Shown here: positions 52,520 to 64,000 of the stretch, in pieces | Position numbering within the stretch: position 1 is the first letter of the stretch | Layout of the letters: each line of letters opens with the position of its first letter | Assembly: GCF_035582795.1 (NCBI RefSeq) | Contig: NC_134373.1 | Coordinates: forward strand, 43,755,173 to 43,819,172 | DNA from: Mycteria americana | Taxonomy: Eukaryota; Chordata; Aves; Ciconiiformes; Ciconiidae | DNA: 64,000 nt | Reading direction: 5' to 3' | The notes under the pieces: generated by a model | What the model was told of the DNA's origin: nothing | What the model saw: the letters and a program-made list of their open reading frames with translations, nothing else | The model's database searches: none | Translations under genes and position numbers: made by a program

Positions 52520-53200
52520 ACCACAATGTCAGCGTCCAAAGGAGCCCGAGCTGCCCCCGCCCGCCGGCTCGGGCTGCGCGGGCGGCGGAGCCAGCCCCAC
52601 GCGTGGGCTATGGCCCACGCGTGGGGCTGGCTCCGCCGCCCGCGCAGCCCGAGCCGGAGGAGGGGCCGGCACGGCCCTAAATATAGCCCGGGGTGAGGCG
52701 GGCGCGCCGCTCTCCTCAGCGCCGGAGCGGGAAGGCGGGAACAGGCCCCAGCGGCGGGGCCTAGCGCGGCGCCCCTTCCTGAGGAGAGCCGGCCCGCCGT
52801 TAGGCCCAGCCGCGGCCTGGCGGCCGGCTGAGGCGGAGGGCAGGGCGGGGAGGCGCCGCTGGTGGTTAAGGCGGAGCGGGGGAGGGCTGGCGAGCCGCCG
52901 GAGGCGAAGCGAGGCGTGCCGCGGCTGGAGGAGGCGCGCAGGAAGCCGGCCGCCCCCCCCCCTCCGTCTCCTCCCGCCGGCCGGCGAGCAGCGCGGAGAG
53001 GGACGCGGGCTCGCCCGGGCGCCTGGAGTGAGTAAGTGGCTTTCGGTTTTGGGGAGGGGGGATTGATAGCGGAGGGGAGCGGCGCGGCTTCCAGGGCTTC
53101 GCACCTGGGCCCGGCTGCGGGGCGGGAGCGGTCCCCGCCTCGGGGTGACTTTGCGGGAGCGGCTCCGGGCGCTCGCTGGGAGAGCGGGTCGGTGTGTGCT
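52520..53200 (+). promoter_or_regulatory. CpG-island promoter and candidate non-coding first exon (possibly GPD2)
   Basis: A CpG island with a TATA-like TAAATATA at 52678-52685. A GC-rich stretch then runs to a near-consensus donor, GTGA|GTAAGT, with the exon end at 53031. A rightward unit with a first exon of about 52710-53031 would be non-coding. In vertebrates the gene next to NR4A2 on this side, in opposite orientation, is GPD2 (mitochondrial glycerol-3-phosphate dehydrogenase), whose translation starts in a later exon. No GPD2 protein sequence is visible in the window, so the gene name rests on synteny alone. A long palindrome lies about 20 bp upstream of the TATA-like site. Confidence 0.5.
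52564..52657. repeat. Perfect 45-bp inverted repeat, 4-nt loop
   Basis: Arms 52564-52608 and 52613-52657 are exact reverse complements around TATG. The left arm begins CCGGCTCGGGCTGCGCG and ends CACGCGTGGGC. It lies just upstream of the TATA-like site of the rightward promoter. Confidence 0.97.
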
Positions 53201-53295
53201 CTGTGCTGGACACGCGTGTGGTGGCCTCGGGCTGAACTCGGAAGTTGCCGTAATTATAAATCTGTAGCATCATTACTGTCTCTCTTCTCTTCCAG

Positions 53296-53316
53296 ATCTT
53301 ACTTTTGCAAAGTACA
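53296..53316 (+). other. Candidate 21-nt micro-exon
   Basis: A strong pyrimidine tract and acceptor (TCTCTCTTCTCTTCCAG) ends at 53295, and a consensus GTAAGT donor begins at 53317. They enclose 21 nt. It lies 265 bp after the donor at 53031 and could be an alternative 5'UTR exon of the rightward transcript. There is no coding evidence. Confidence 0.25.
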
Positions 53317-56006
53317 GTAAGTCTCAGCTCTACCAAGGGCTCCCAGCCCCCTCCCCTCTGTTGTATTTAAGCTTTTGGATGGAAAGTGTGACCAAAAAAT
53401 TGAGCGTGTGGCTGTTTTATGGAAGCAGTATAAAGTCCTTGGCAGCTGTCCCGTTTGTCCGTGTGTTGTCACCCTGCTCAGGGGCTAAGCTCCCTGAGGA
53501 TGTCCTCATGAACAGAGATACAGCCCCAGTGCCTCTCTCTGTTTATGGATAGCTGTTCGCACGTGCGTAGGTGTCTGTATATAACAAATAGGAGTTTTTG
53601 TAGAACTCTTTCACTAGATTTTCTTTCTCGGATAGAGCTGGTAGAATACAGTGTCTCCTATTATTAAAGAACTGTGAATGCTGGGCAAAGAATGGCGTAG
53701 CTGCAGTTACAATGAACTTTGGAAAATGGAAAAGGTTACTTCTCGCTTGCATTGAAAGTTTTCATGGGACCGTATTGGGGTGAGAGTGTATCGGTGTAGC
53801 ACGGCAGTCCTAAACTTTTTTGAGTTCTTATCTCTTCTAGCTGATCACTTAAGTAAACGTTTGTAAGCCCATTACTACAGGAAAAGATATAAATGCGTGT
53901 GTGTGGAGACCTTGAGTTTAAAACAGCCAGATTTACTACCTGCTGAGCTTACTCTACTATTTACTGTAAGCTGGTCGTAAAGGCACATTGGAAGGGAGCT
54001 CCTTTCCACCCGCTGCTGGGAAAGCAGGGGCTCTCCCTTCTCCACTCTGAAGTAGTTGCACTTTTCTTCTCTGCCCTGCTCCTGGTCACGCTTCCCAATG
54101 TCTCCTCTGCCTAAGAGGCCCTCACTTCAGAGCGCCGTGCCTGCTCCAGCTGTGCTGAGCTTTCTCGAGGGGCAGAGGCGTTGAATGTACGGCAGGAGCA
54201 GCAGTAGGAACGCATCTCCAGGCTTGCCAGGCGCAGTCGGTTTCCAGCTACGTGCAGGGCAGCTGCGGAGGCAGGGACTACTTTCTCTTGAAGACTTGGG
54301 AGTGCTGTGGACACGTGAATCTGTTGCCACTGCAGACTCTTGCGTTTGTCTTCTAGTGGTTCTCAGGTCGTGGCTAGACTTCTCTGTCTGTCTTATTTTC
54401 ATTCTCTGTGTTTGCAGTCTGCTTCTGTGCTGAGCCTTCTTTGAACCATGACTGCTGTTCTGCGATGGGGTTTCCACCCAGAAAGTTCCCCTGCATGAGA
54501 GGTTTGCTCAAGTGTAATTACACTGATGTTGGCCTGAAGGCTCTGAAGTCCCTTTGTAAGATAATCTTCTGACCATGGATAAGAAGCAAGCTTGGAGACG
54601 CAGCTGTTAGGAGTGTGGTGTATTTTTAATTGAAGTTAATCAGGCCTTTTCTTTTTCTCGCTTACTCGTAGGTACGGTTCCTCAGAAGTGTTTAGTGATG
54701 AGCAGGGACTGACAACTAGCTAGTAAAGATTCAATCCGATACTTCAAGATCTTTAAGGGTTGATAGCTAAGGCAAAATCCAGTATTGGCTCTTCTGTAAT
54801 AGCCATAAGGAGAATATTATTAATTTTAATGTTAGCCATTTACCAATTTTCTTTAGTCTAACTTTGGATGAAAGTTTTGGGTAGGCACACATGTGCATGA
54901 AAAATTATACACGCACCTTATGTAGTTTATAGTGTTACTTTGGTTGCATGTATATGGATATACACTTTGTTTTGCTTAATTATATGTGTGCGCATGTATG
55001 TGTGCAGAGGAGCATAGTAATAACTTTGAGCTAGGCCCTTATTACATAATGTAGTATTTTCTCTGGAGATCCATTTCTACCTGGTAGTCTGTCACTAATG
55101 GACATTTGGGAAGCTGGATGGATGTGGTAGGTTCAAAGGCCGTTAATGCAAACCAGTTTTCCAAATGAAAGCTCATACAGGTTCCTTTCTGCTACCTACT
55201 TTGTCTTCACACAAGTCTCTGCAAGCTTTAGCGAATATTTAAAAGAAATGTGCTTTTTTCACAGTCAGTTTGCAATTGTTACTTTCTACTTTCCCATGTA
55301 AATATCTTAATGGTTTTAAAACAAAGGTTTGCATTTGCAAGTAGCTCTGCTAAGCAATGGCTTACTTTTATCATTGTGCTTGTTTACATGTTGGCAAACA
55401 GGACTTAAAGAATTCTTTTACCTTTTCTAAAATATATGGGCCTATGCTGCACTTGGTCTAAACCAGAGGTCTGATAGCCTAGCTGTATAAATTAGTTAAT
55501 CTCCCGTATATTGCTTGGCCCTTCCGGTTGTAGTTTGAGCTTGCATTTTTCCAGGGTTTAGCTTTATCATTGTGGGTGTGCCCCTGCAGCTGACGTGAGC
55601 TCATGGACGGAGCAGGACCGCAGAGTTCTGCCTCCAGAAGGGCGCAGATGGCTGGGCACTTGCCTGTCCCCTTTCCATGTTGGGTGCTCTCGGGAGGGTG
55701 GGAGACCACTGAAGAGCTGAGTGCTGGGTAAAAAGGGAAATGAACAAGAAATAAAAATTGGAGGCTGGAAAAAAAAATTCTGAAGCAGATTGGACAGAAG
55801 TGGGAAGATCACCCTTTAAAGAAGGAAGGCTTCGTGTGCTTCAGCTGCTTCATGGGTACTTGTGGGTCCAGACTGGAGCTGCCTGGGAGTAAACAATGCA
55901 GAGTACAGAGGCCACAGGGGCTGCGTTCTCAGCAACAGCCGTTTTGCTTTAGGGGTCCACTGCAGCTGTGCCACAGCTCTTGCTAATGTAGATGATGCTT
56001 CTAAAA

Positions 56007-56174
56007 GCATTATTTTAGGAAACAATTTTTATTACATAATGAACAAACAATTTGTAATAAACTTTTCTACAGTATCACAGTATTGCTTTTGCATTATTTT
56101 AGGAAACAATTTTTATTACATAATGAACAAACAATTTGTAATAAACTTTTCTACAGTATCACGGTATTGCTTTT
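56007..56174. repeat. 84-bp tandem duplication, nearly identical copies
   Basis: Copies 56007-56090 and 56091-56174 differ at one position (CACAG versus CACGG). Each begins GCATTATTTTAGG and contains AATAAAC. The near-identity indicates a recent duplication. Confidence 0.97.
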
Positions 56175-58649
56175 AGAAACATTTCGTATCCCTAAATAAC
56201 TTTCTTTGAGCGAGGTTCCCAAGCGAACGTGCGGCTCTGTCTCAAGAGGGGCTTCCAAATGCCAGATGAACTCGCCCGGAGTTACGTCCTGGTAATGCTG
56301 ACGGAGCCCAGATTGCCATTTCTCTGGTGGCTGGATACAAAGTCTTGGACTGTGCCTTTTTTGCTTAGCAAAGTGTTTCTCAAACCAAGTGTTGATTCGG
56401 ATTTCAAAATGATATTGAATGCATGCCCCTCCTCTGGGATTAGATTTGCATGTACTATCAGGTCTCAATCTTTATTCCAGTATATAAAACTAGGCTACTT
56501 CCTTGACACACCTAAGTAATCACCTAACTGGTAGTTATTTTTTGAGCAGGTCCCTGTTTGTGTATGCAGGTCTATGTCCAGTCTTGTAATAAACAAAACA
56601 CGTTCTTTTCTAATCCTTTCTCCTTTAGTGTTTGACTAGGGGCAGGGGGAAGAAAACTGTGGATACAGTTCAGTATTCGGATCAAGCTGAATTGGTAGAC
56701 TGTCTAATCAAAGATCTGCATTAAATATGAGGGGAATGAAGAATATCAGAAAAAAGGGTGAACAGCTATAAATTAACTGTCTCTAGCAGGAACATTTCTT
56801 TCCAATTACACTAATTGGTTTACAGTATTTGCAAGTTTGTATTGTGTGTGTGTGGTGGGTTTTATGGCTGATATTAACCCCCACTAATACAGAAATCAAG
56901 AATGACTATTTAAGCTGAAAACAATGTTGGCACAAAAGCAAAAAAGTATGGAAATCATCCTGCATACACGTAGTCAGTAATCAGGCCAGAGACTAGGTTC
57001 CCACTCCCTGGATGGCAGATTTTGAAGTAATCTTTCAATAGGACAGGAGGGAGTTTCAATACTTTTATCACAAACCTTGATAAATATATTATGGTGTTTG
57101 TATGGTGGGAAAGCTCAAAATACTCATGACCTCAGTGTTTCTTTGTATTCCTGTTAGTTCTTAGGTACAGTGCTTGGGAGTGCAGCCATCGTTGTCTGTG
57201 AGTATTGCTCATTCTCAGAAATGTGCTGCTTTCTCTGGCAGAATTACTACTATCTGAAATCCCAAGGAAGATTTACAAATCGGACTTTTCCCCTCATTAT
57301 CTGTAAGACTTTTTTTTTTTTTGTAGGAGGGTAAGGAAACAGAAGAAAAAAGTGGTTAGGTTAAAAATACAAATGATGGAAACAGAAGCCAAAAACGTTT
57401 GTTCCTTGTAGGATACAACTTAAAGCAGTTGGAAGATCATCTAATGCTGGGTGGGAAGATCTTGGTCACTTGAGTACAGAAAGCAAATTAAGTAGTTTGA
57501 AGCAGTGGGGACCAAGAGAAGGAATGAGGATAGTACGCCTATTTTTTGCTTTGTTTTTCCTTTATTTTTGTGCATGACAAGCACTGCAACTACTTTTGGG
57601 CATGATAGCCAAGCTAGTTGCCTGTACTGGAGCGTGGGAAGGATTTTCCCCATATGGTGAACTGCTGCTTTGCTTCCACTTATTAGTCAGGGTGGCCTGC
57701 GGGGTTTTTGGGTGTTAAGTTCTATGTACAGGAACTTAAAAATTTGTGGTGTGGTCTGTGGCTTAAAGGGCCTTGTAACCCTGTGAGCTGTCTAGATATT
57801 GTGGGTTATGTTTCTGTGCTTGCTTGGTGAGGTAGTTCTTGGATAATTACTTTAATTAAAGTGCTGTAACTTGTGTTTAAGAACCCGAAGTAACCATCGG
57901 AGGCTTTGGGAGAGGATCGGGAGGGTGGACTCTGCCATGGTGTTTCAGCCGTGTTTTGTACCCACTGGAACTCTTTCTTGGTGTGTGGCTTCATTATAGA
58001 TACGGCTTACAGTAATGGCAGGTAGAAGTCACAAGGGCATGAGTCAGTGGCCCAGACTTCTGCTGGCGAGGTAGATAACAAGCTTTGGTTGCCATTCAAA
58101 GTGTGCTGCTTTCTTTTCTTGTTTGCTGTCATTGCTGGTTAGGTAACAAGTAGTGCAGGGCAGCCCAGGAGATTAGACCCAGAGCAACTGAGGAGAGAGG
58201 TGCTTGGTGGCTGCTAGGAGTGCTGCAGGGGAAGCATCTTCAGTTTTGGTTGGTTTAAGCTTTAATCACTTGCATCTAAGATGCTTGCTTTGGTTCGTAT
58301 GGTCTGACATCCTATGTAACTTAGTATTAACCACTTCAGTCTTTTAGAAAAGCAAACAAGAAAAGCTGTAGCAGAGCTGGTAGATGATCTTGTTAAGGGG
58401 GGTGCTAATAGGATTATTTTCTGATTACATCCCCTTTTTCTTGTTATTTGGCCACTTCCTGCATTGACACACCCATAAACTGCCAATGACATGCTCTCAG
58501 AACAGTACAGCTTTAAACGCTTGAGTTACCCGCAGTAAGGATCCTAATTGTGCCTGTCTTACTGCAGTTCTGTGCGCCGTCCCGGTGGCCACCTTTTGAG
58601 TAGTCCTGCAAGAAGGATCAAAAGCCAAATTAGAGGGAGCTGAGGGTAG

Positions 58650-58740
58650 CGACTTCAGCTGTTTGGAGAAGCAGAGGCGGCTCAGCCTAGAGGGACATCA
58701 GTCTGGGGCTCTCGTCATCCAAAACTTACCTGAGGAGCTT
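58650..58740 (+). mobile_element. Possible diverged CR1 fragment
   Basis: The segment TTTGGAGAAGCAGAGGCGG followed by CTCAGCCTAGAGGGACAT resembles the internal CR1 motif 'TTGGAGAAG-AGGAGGCTCAG-GGGAGACCT'. Similarity is short and broken, and no CR1 3' tail is seen, so this is tentative. Confidence 0.3.
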
Positions 58741-61700
58741 TTGGAAGGAAGGAGAAAGATTGAATTAGACAATGCTACTGTGCCAATGGCAAGTTATGCA
58801 AACTGTAGTGGTGATGATTATAAGTTTTCTATTTTTAAGTCTTCCATTGAGTGACTCACTTTATTAGATGTGTTCGTTTAGAATGGAATGTGAAGCACCC
58901 AGATTCCATGGTAATGGCCTCATAAAGCACACAGATATACAACATAACAGATTGGATTTCTTCTCTTAATTTAACAGGTTTTGCGTCTCATACACCATGT
59001 CTGATGGCAGCATACAGGGCGTCACACACTCCCATTGCTAAGCTCTACAGTTTGTATCCATCTGTCTCTTCACTTTTGCGAAAGTAGTCATCTCTCTTTG
59101 ATCTCTAACTCGCGATTCTGCATCTGAATTTTCCACCATTCCCCTTCCCTCCCTCTTCCCTCATTCCTTCCCCCAACTTCAGCCATGCGCTGCTTAGATC
59201 CAGCCCGATATTGTAATAACTAGAAAGTACCTGAGTACAGCAACGCCAGCGATTGCAGGACTTCCATTTCAGTCACCTGGCCTCCTTGGGTGGGAGCGGG
59301 AGCCCTGGTAGGTGCCTCTGTGCGCTCTGGGCTGTGCAGAGTTACACAACTCAAAATAAGATCCAGCCAACAGTCTTGCAGCTACCTGGGCTGGGCATTA
59401 CGGGAAGTAAGGCAGGCAGGTAGGTCATTCCTAGGATTTATATCGGGCTAACGAGAACTGCGGGGTGGCAGATGTCCGTTGCGTTATTTGGAAGCATCTG
59501 CTGAAAGCGGGTGTTGAAATCCCCTCTTTAAAAAACAGGATGTAAGTTGCGTTTTGTATGCTTTCTGTTTTTTTAAATGTGGGGCTGAAAGTGAAGCAGA
59601 AGAATCCTGCCTTTAAGAAGTGCATTCATCGATGAAGCCCACGGTGCAGGAGGTCCAGGACCCTTTAGCTTCTGAGGTTCAGCCGGGGACCTCACTGAGC
59701 CAGGGTTGCCAGTCACCAGCCTGGACTCTGGAGTGGGAGCTTCCTATGGAAGTGACTGCTGCACGCTGCTTTACCTCAAAGTAAGCGCGACTCTGAGTTG
59801 CTGGTTAAGAAATGCATGGCAGGAGGGAGCGGTTCCTACTGGGATGACAGTTTGTATTAACTTCTTTAACTTTTGGAAACTGAAAGCATGAACTTGTCCT
59901 GATACATCTTTTGTGTAGTTTCCATTTCATGTAACTAGCGCTTCTTTTTTTTCCCCTCTTTGTGTTTTCTTAAGTTTAAAGCCTATTTCTTCTTATCAGA
60001 AGTCCTTTAATAGCTAGAAGTTCGAGCTAGTGTCCCTGTGAATCTTTACCAATACTCAGCTGGTTCGCTGAGAAGTGTTCCCTGTGGGTTGTAACTCTTT
60101 GGACAGATGACGCTGTACGCAGTACCCGCTCCTCACGGCATGCCGCTGGCTCCTCCTGTGCCAGGCAAGGGCTCCTTGCTCCTGCCTGAGCTTGTTCCAG
60201 AGCCTGTTGGGGACTTCAGCCCACCCTCGAATCGAGGGCATGGGTCCAAAGGGTGCCATTTATGACCTGCATTGAAACTAAGGATAAGGCTTAACATATG
60301 GATTTACAGTGTCAGGTGGCACTTACAGCATTAAAGCACTATATGCTGTTTGAGCCATTTTTAAAGGTGACTCAAAATATTTGTGTTATGGAAAGATGAC
60401 TTATTTCTGACTGCATCACTTCTCGTGCTGTTTGCTATTATAATTTTCATTAAAATAAAATCCAGTTTCCATCACAAGCTATTGATCTCAGCTTGGAAGA
60501 GAGTCAAGTTTTATCACCTACTTGCAAAAGATGACGGGTTTCTAAGTGTAGGCTCTTCTCTGTGTACAACCTTTGTCGTAACTGTGTGGACCGCATTCTT
60601 TCCCCTTCCATCTTCTGCGCTCTGGTTTGTCCTGCTTGGTGTGGACAGAACTTGAGGAAAAACCCCACAAGTGTATCTTTAGAGAGCCTCTAATTTCTCT
60701 TTGGTTGTGTGTATGCTGTGTGTTGTGTGTTTAAGCCGTCCTCCTGCCTAGAGGAGACTGTGTTGCGTGCCATTTCCCACATGCAATGCAGCTCCTTTCA
60801 GAAAGAAGCCGGAGCATTTGGGCAGGGAGAAGTTGCAATACGCTCTGGTAGGGCCCCACTGACATGTCTGGGGCAGAGCCTCGGCGTGGCACACCGCAGC
60901 CTGGCACGTATAGATGGTGTCTCTGCCGGCTGTTTGTCTGGGGCTCTGCATGCCTGCACTACCTGCTAATGCCCCGAGCTCAATTCAGCCTAATCCAAAT
61001 ACATCTGCTCATACCTCGCAAACACGGGCTCGCGGGTTCCCAGGATGAAATTGAGATGTTTTAGGTGTAAAAGCATCGTCTGTAGGTTTGAATGCCTGTC
61101 TAGCTTTGTGTTGGAGTGGCTTATGTTAAGCCGTATTTTCCTTCCTGTCCCTGAATAAGCTTCTCTTACCCATGGTGAACAAGATTTATGTGGCAATTTG
61201 AGCAGCTGGTCTCCTGGGAGTGTTCCTTTCTCCAGGGAATTGCATATAATCTGGCTATCACCTCTGAGTAGAGCTAATGACAGACGTACCCGGCTGTCGG
61301 GCAAGCAGGGGGTAGCCCCTTAGCTGACGGTTGAGGCTAGAAATCCCTCTTGTATAGAGGGCGCTGAGCCTGCCAGTTTCTTTGTTGTATGTTATCTTGC
61401 ATAATGAAAGTGGCAAAATTGTTCTCTGTGGCATATCTAACTTCACTTCAGTGCGGTTAGTACAGCTGTATCCACGGTGACACTGGTATAAGGTCCCACT
61501 GCAGGAGTCATCCTGAACCCCATTCCCTGTGTTGCCTGTACCTTCGTGCCCGCTGTGGCAGTGCACGGAGCTCGCCACTGATGCTGCTGTGAACAGGTTG
61601 TGTTAGGAGAAAGGCTTGTCACAGCTCTCTGTATGTTATATGTGCAGTGAAAAAAAACATGCTCATCTGTGGGAGGAAGCTACGGGGCAGTCGGATCAAG

Positions 61701-64000
61701 TTGTAAGAGTATGTAGGCAACCACATTTGTATTCTAAGGATATTAAACCGGGACAACAGAGGTGAGTGCCACTCGGCTGTCCAGCCTGATCCTCCTTCGA
61801 GGTTATTGCCTTTGTTGCTTTTGAAGCAGCTTCTGTACCGCTGCGGTTTCCAGCCTGGTATATAGGTACTCTGAGGTCTCTTTTTTCCCCTTATTATCAG
61901 TGCACATTTGTGTATGGCCTCATGTGAGGAAGCCAGCTCTGGGAGGCGGGTGAAGCGGACAGGCAGGCAGCGGCTGTTTCGGCTCCCGACTGCCCGTGGC
62001 CGAGTGTCAGCACCTCCAGGTGCCGGAGGAGCTCTGCAGGCGTCTGCTTGTGTTGCGTTGCTTGCACTGGATTCTGTAGGGTAAAAAGTTTCACTGGTAG
62101 AAATTTGAAGGTGGAAAAGGTTAGTGTGCCAAAAGACTGTGGTAAACAGACACTGTTCTAAAGATTTTGTATCTCATCCAAAATTTTCAAGAAACCAATT
62201 TTGAGTTGAACTTTTATTTGATTTTGATAATCGCTTAACTTCTGAAGACTGACTGTCCTTTATTTATACATATGAAGGAATATTTATTGCATGCAATTGG
62301 CAGTGGAGTTTGTTGGGTCCCTAAAAGAGATTTTGTATAGGAAACTGTTAAATAAAATCTGTTCGCTTGCCTCTGTGGTATTGTGTTAGAGCTGGTGACA
62401 GATGCTTCAGAGCTTTCTGGATCAAAGTAAGCATTGTGGGGGCATGGGGGCTTTTGTTGTTTTTGCTGGTTGTTTGTTTAAATGAATTCTCTTATCTGGA
62501 AAAACTACTGTTTATTCTAGTTAATGAATGAGAACCTATGGCATCCGTGGCAAAATGTTGCCTGTCAGCACGTGTGAGTACACGAGCAGGGCGGAGGGGT
62601 TACGGAAGGTATGTTAGCGTGGCAGGTTGCTGATACCCGGTGGGAAGCATGGAGGAAATGGCACAGGGAGCTCCCTTAGCCGAAGCAGCTGGAAGCAGGG
62701 GCCTTGGGTCTGTGCCTGCGATTTGCAGAGGCCTGTTGGGAGATGGAAACGGAGGAGATGTAGCTCTCCGAACATGAAGAGCGGGTGTAATATTAGTCAT
62801 TATCTTATTTCCCAGCACTGGCCCAGTACAGCTTTTATTCAGTACGTGAGCATGTTCTGTTCAAAGGGCTTTTTTTAACAAAAAGTTATCAGAAGAATAG
62901 ACATTTCAAACTGTGAAAAATAGCATAACACTCTCTATGTAACTCAGAGTTGTGGTGAGCGTTGTGTTTATTCCTCCTGATTACTTTCGTAAGTTTGTGC
63001 AGCATTGTTGTACAAACAACTTAGAAATCTACTACACAACTTTGGGGGAATTTGTGCTTTTTTTCTTCATATATGCAATAATATTTCTAGTGTGATTCAC
63101 GAGGAAACTTTAGATTTTGGTTGATGCAGTAAGGGTTTTTTAACCCATAACTAAAGAAGTAAAGGTCAACTGAATAAAAGACATAGCTACATTATTTCTT
63201 CAGTTTTAGAAACTTCGATTTTTTTTTTCTGAAGTATTGATAAAATGCTTGTTAAAAAGGTCCAGTAGAACATACAGTCTGAAGATCATGATTTCCTTGC
63301 TTAAAAATGCAGTTTCCCAGACAGCTTTGGAAGTAATTTATTTTTGTTTTTAGAAGTCAACTGGTGTAGGCAACAATCACTGAGACTTCTAGTCAGCGGT
63401 TTGTATACCTTGTGCTGCTCTTTCAGCCCTGCTCAATGAAAATGTAATGGTTTAACTCTGGTAGGCATGCACCTGGTCTTCAAAATGAAATCTCAGAAAA
63501 GGCTTAAGGAGGCCAGGGGACAAGAAGCAAGGATGAGCGTCGGCCGTGCTTTCAGTTGCCCTGGTTCTGCGGTCTGCTCCTCCGCAGGCTTGGTTTGACC
63601 TTGGTGGAGGGTGCCCTGTTGCGCAGTGGAAGGTGCTCAGCGCTTGGCTAGGAGCCTGCTGGACTGCGCTTGCCATCGAACACCAGCTGCTGAGCTGTGG
63701 CTCTCGGTTAGTTCATAGTTAATCAACTTTTGAGGAGTTTACTTGAACTGGGGTAAGTGCTTCAGCCATCCCCCTGTCTTACTGAACTTGGTAAAACATT
63801 GAAAGTTTACACTTCCATTTGTTTTCTTGAAAGCTGGTATCTCTGCAGACACGTCAGCCGGCTTGTTGGAAGACACTAAGTTGTTCTTTTTAAACTCCCT
63901 TGGATTCTAGAACATACTGTGTTCCTAGAACAGGCACTTGCAAGGGCTTCATACTCTGATTTGAAGTGACTCCTTTGCTGATGTGTAAGGTGCGTGAAAC

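Larger units (their letters stand above)
53317..64000. other. Probable intron 1 of the rightward transcription unit
   Basis: More than 10 kb without a convincing coding exon. Short frames only, a TG-rich alternating segment near 54980-55010, the 84-bp duplication and a possible old CR1 piece. Its assignment as intron follows from the splice donor at 53032 and is an inference. Confidence 0.4.

Noticed and set aside
53036-53320. Frame starting MAFGFGEGG just after the candidate first-exon donor, considered as the GPD2 start
   Set aside because: It begins inside the presumed intron, and after MAF the sequence does not resemble the GPD2 N-terminus; the match is coincidental.

Overview
The window is nuclear DNA from a bird. 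The main evidence is one complete, intron-containing gene whose spliced product is a full-length NR4A2 (NURR1) orphan nuclear receptor of 598 residues. A CR1 retrotransposon tail of the type abundant in birds and two vertebrate-type tRNA genes support this. There is no bacterial or viral gene organisation; most long open frames are by-products of GC-rich CpG islands.

Layout. (1) 1-18,000: non-coding DNA beyond the 3' end of NR4A2, with a 40-bp tandem duplication, a CCTG microsatellite, a GC-rich patch (about 12.2-13.2 kb) and a strong CpG island (about 16.6-18.0 kb) that abuts the NR4A2 poly(A) site. (2) 18,010-23,905: NR4A2 on the minus strand, with six coding exons (19,288-22,614), two inferred non-coding 5' exons and a 3'UTR of about 1.3 kb. 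(3) 23,900-24,400: the NR4A2 promoter, with a palindromic CRE, further CRE half-sites, an octamer, a CCAAT box and a CArG/MEF2-like element. This fits an immediate-early gene driven by cAMP/CREB and calcium signals. (4) 24,400-42,750: upstream intergenic DNA with an AT-rich TAAT-motif block, a duplicated CRE-like element, an orphan CpG island at about 28.6-29.5 kb and a 22-bp minisatellite. (5) 42,800-43,950: a GC island followed by convergent tRNA-Ala(CGC) and tRNA-Gly(GCC) genes. (6) 43,950-52,500: intergenic DNA with a CR1 fragment. (7) 52,520-53,200: a CpG-island promoter firing to the right with a good splice donor. Vertebrate synteny makes the first exon of GPD2 the leading guess, but no GPD2 coding sequence is visible. 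(8) 53,200-64,000: probably intronic sequence of that unit.

The most unusual feature is a set of three long GC-rich inverted repeats with almost no loop (arms 46, 37 and 45 bp), each in a different CpG island: one beyond the NR4A2 3' end, one in the NR4A2 promoter and one at the rightward promoter. They are either real cruciform-forming elements or a recurrent assembly/fold-back artefact, and raw reads would decide. I found no evidence of a new multi-gene system.
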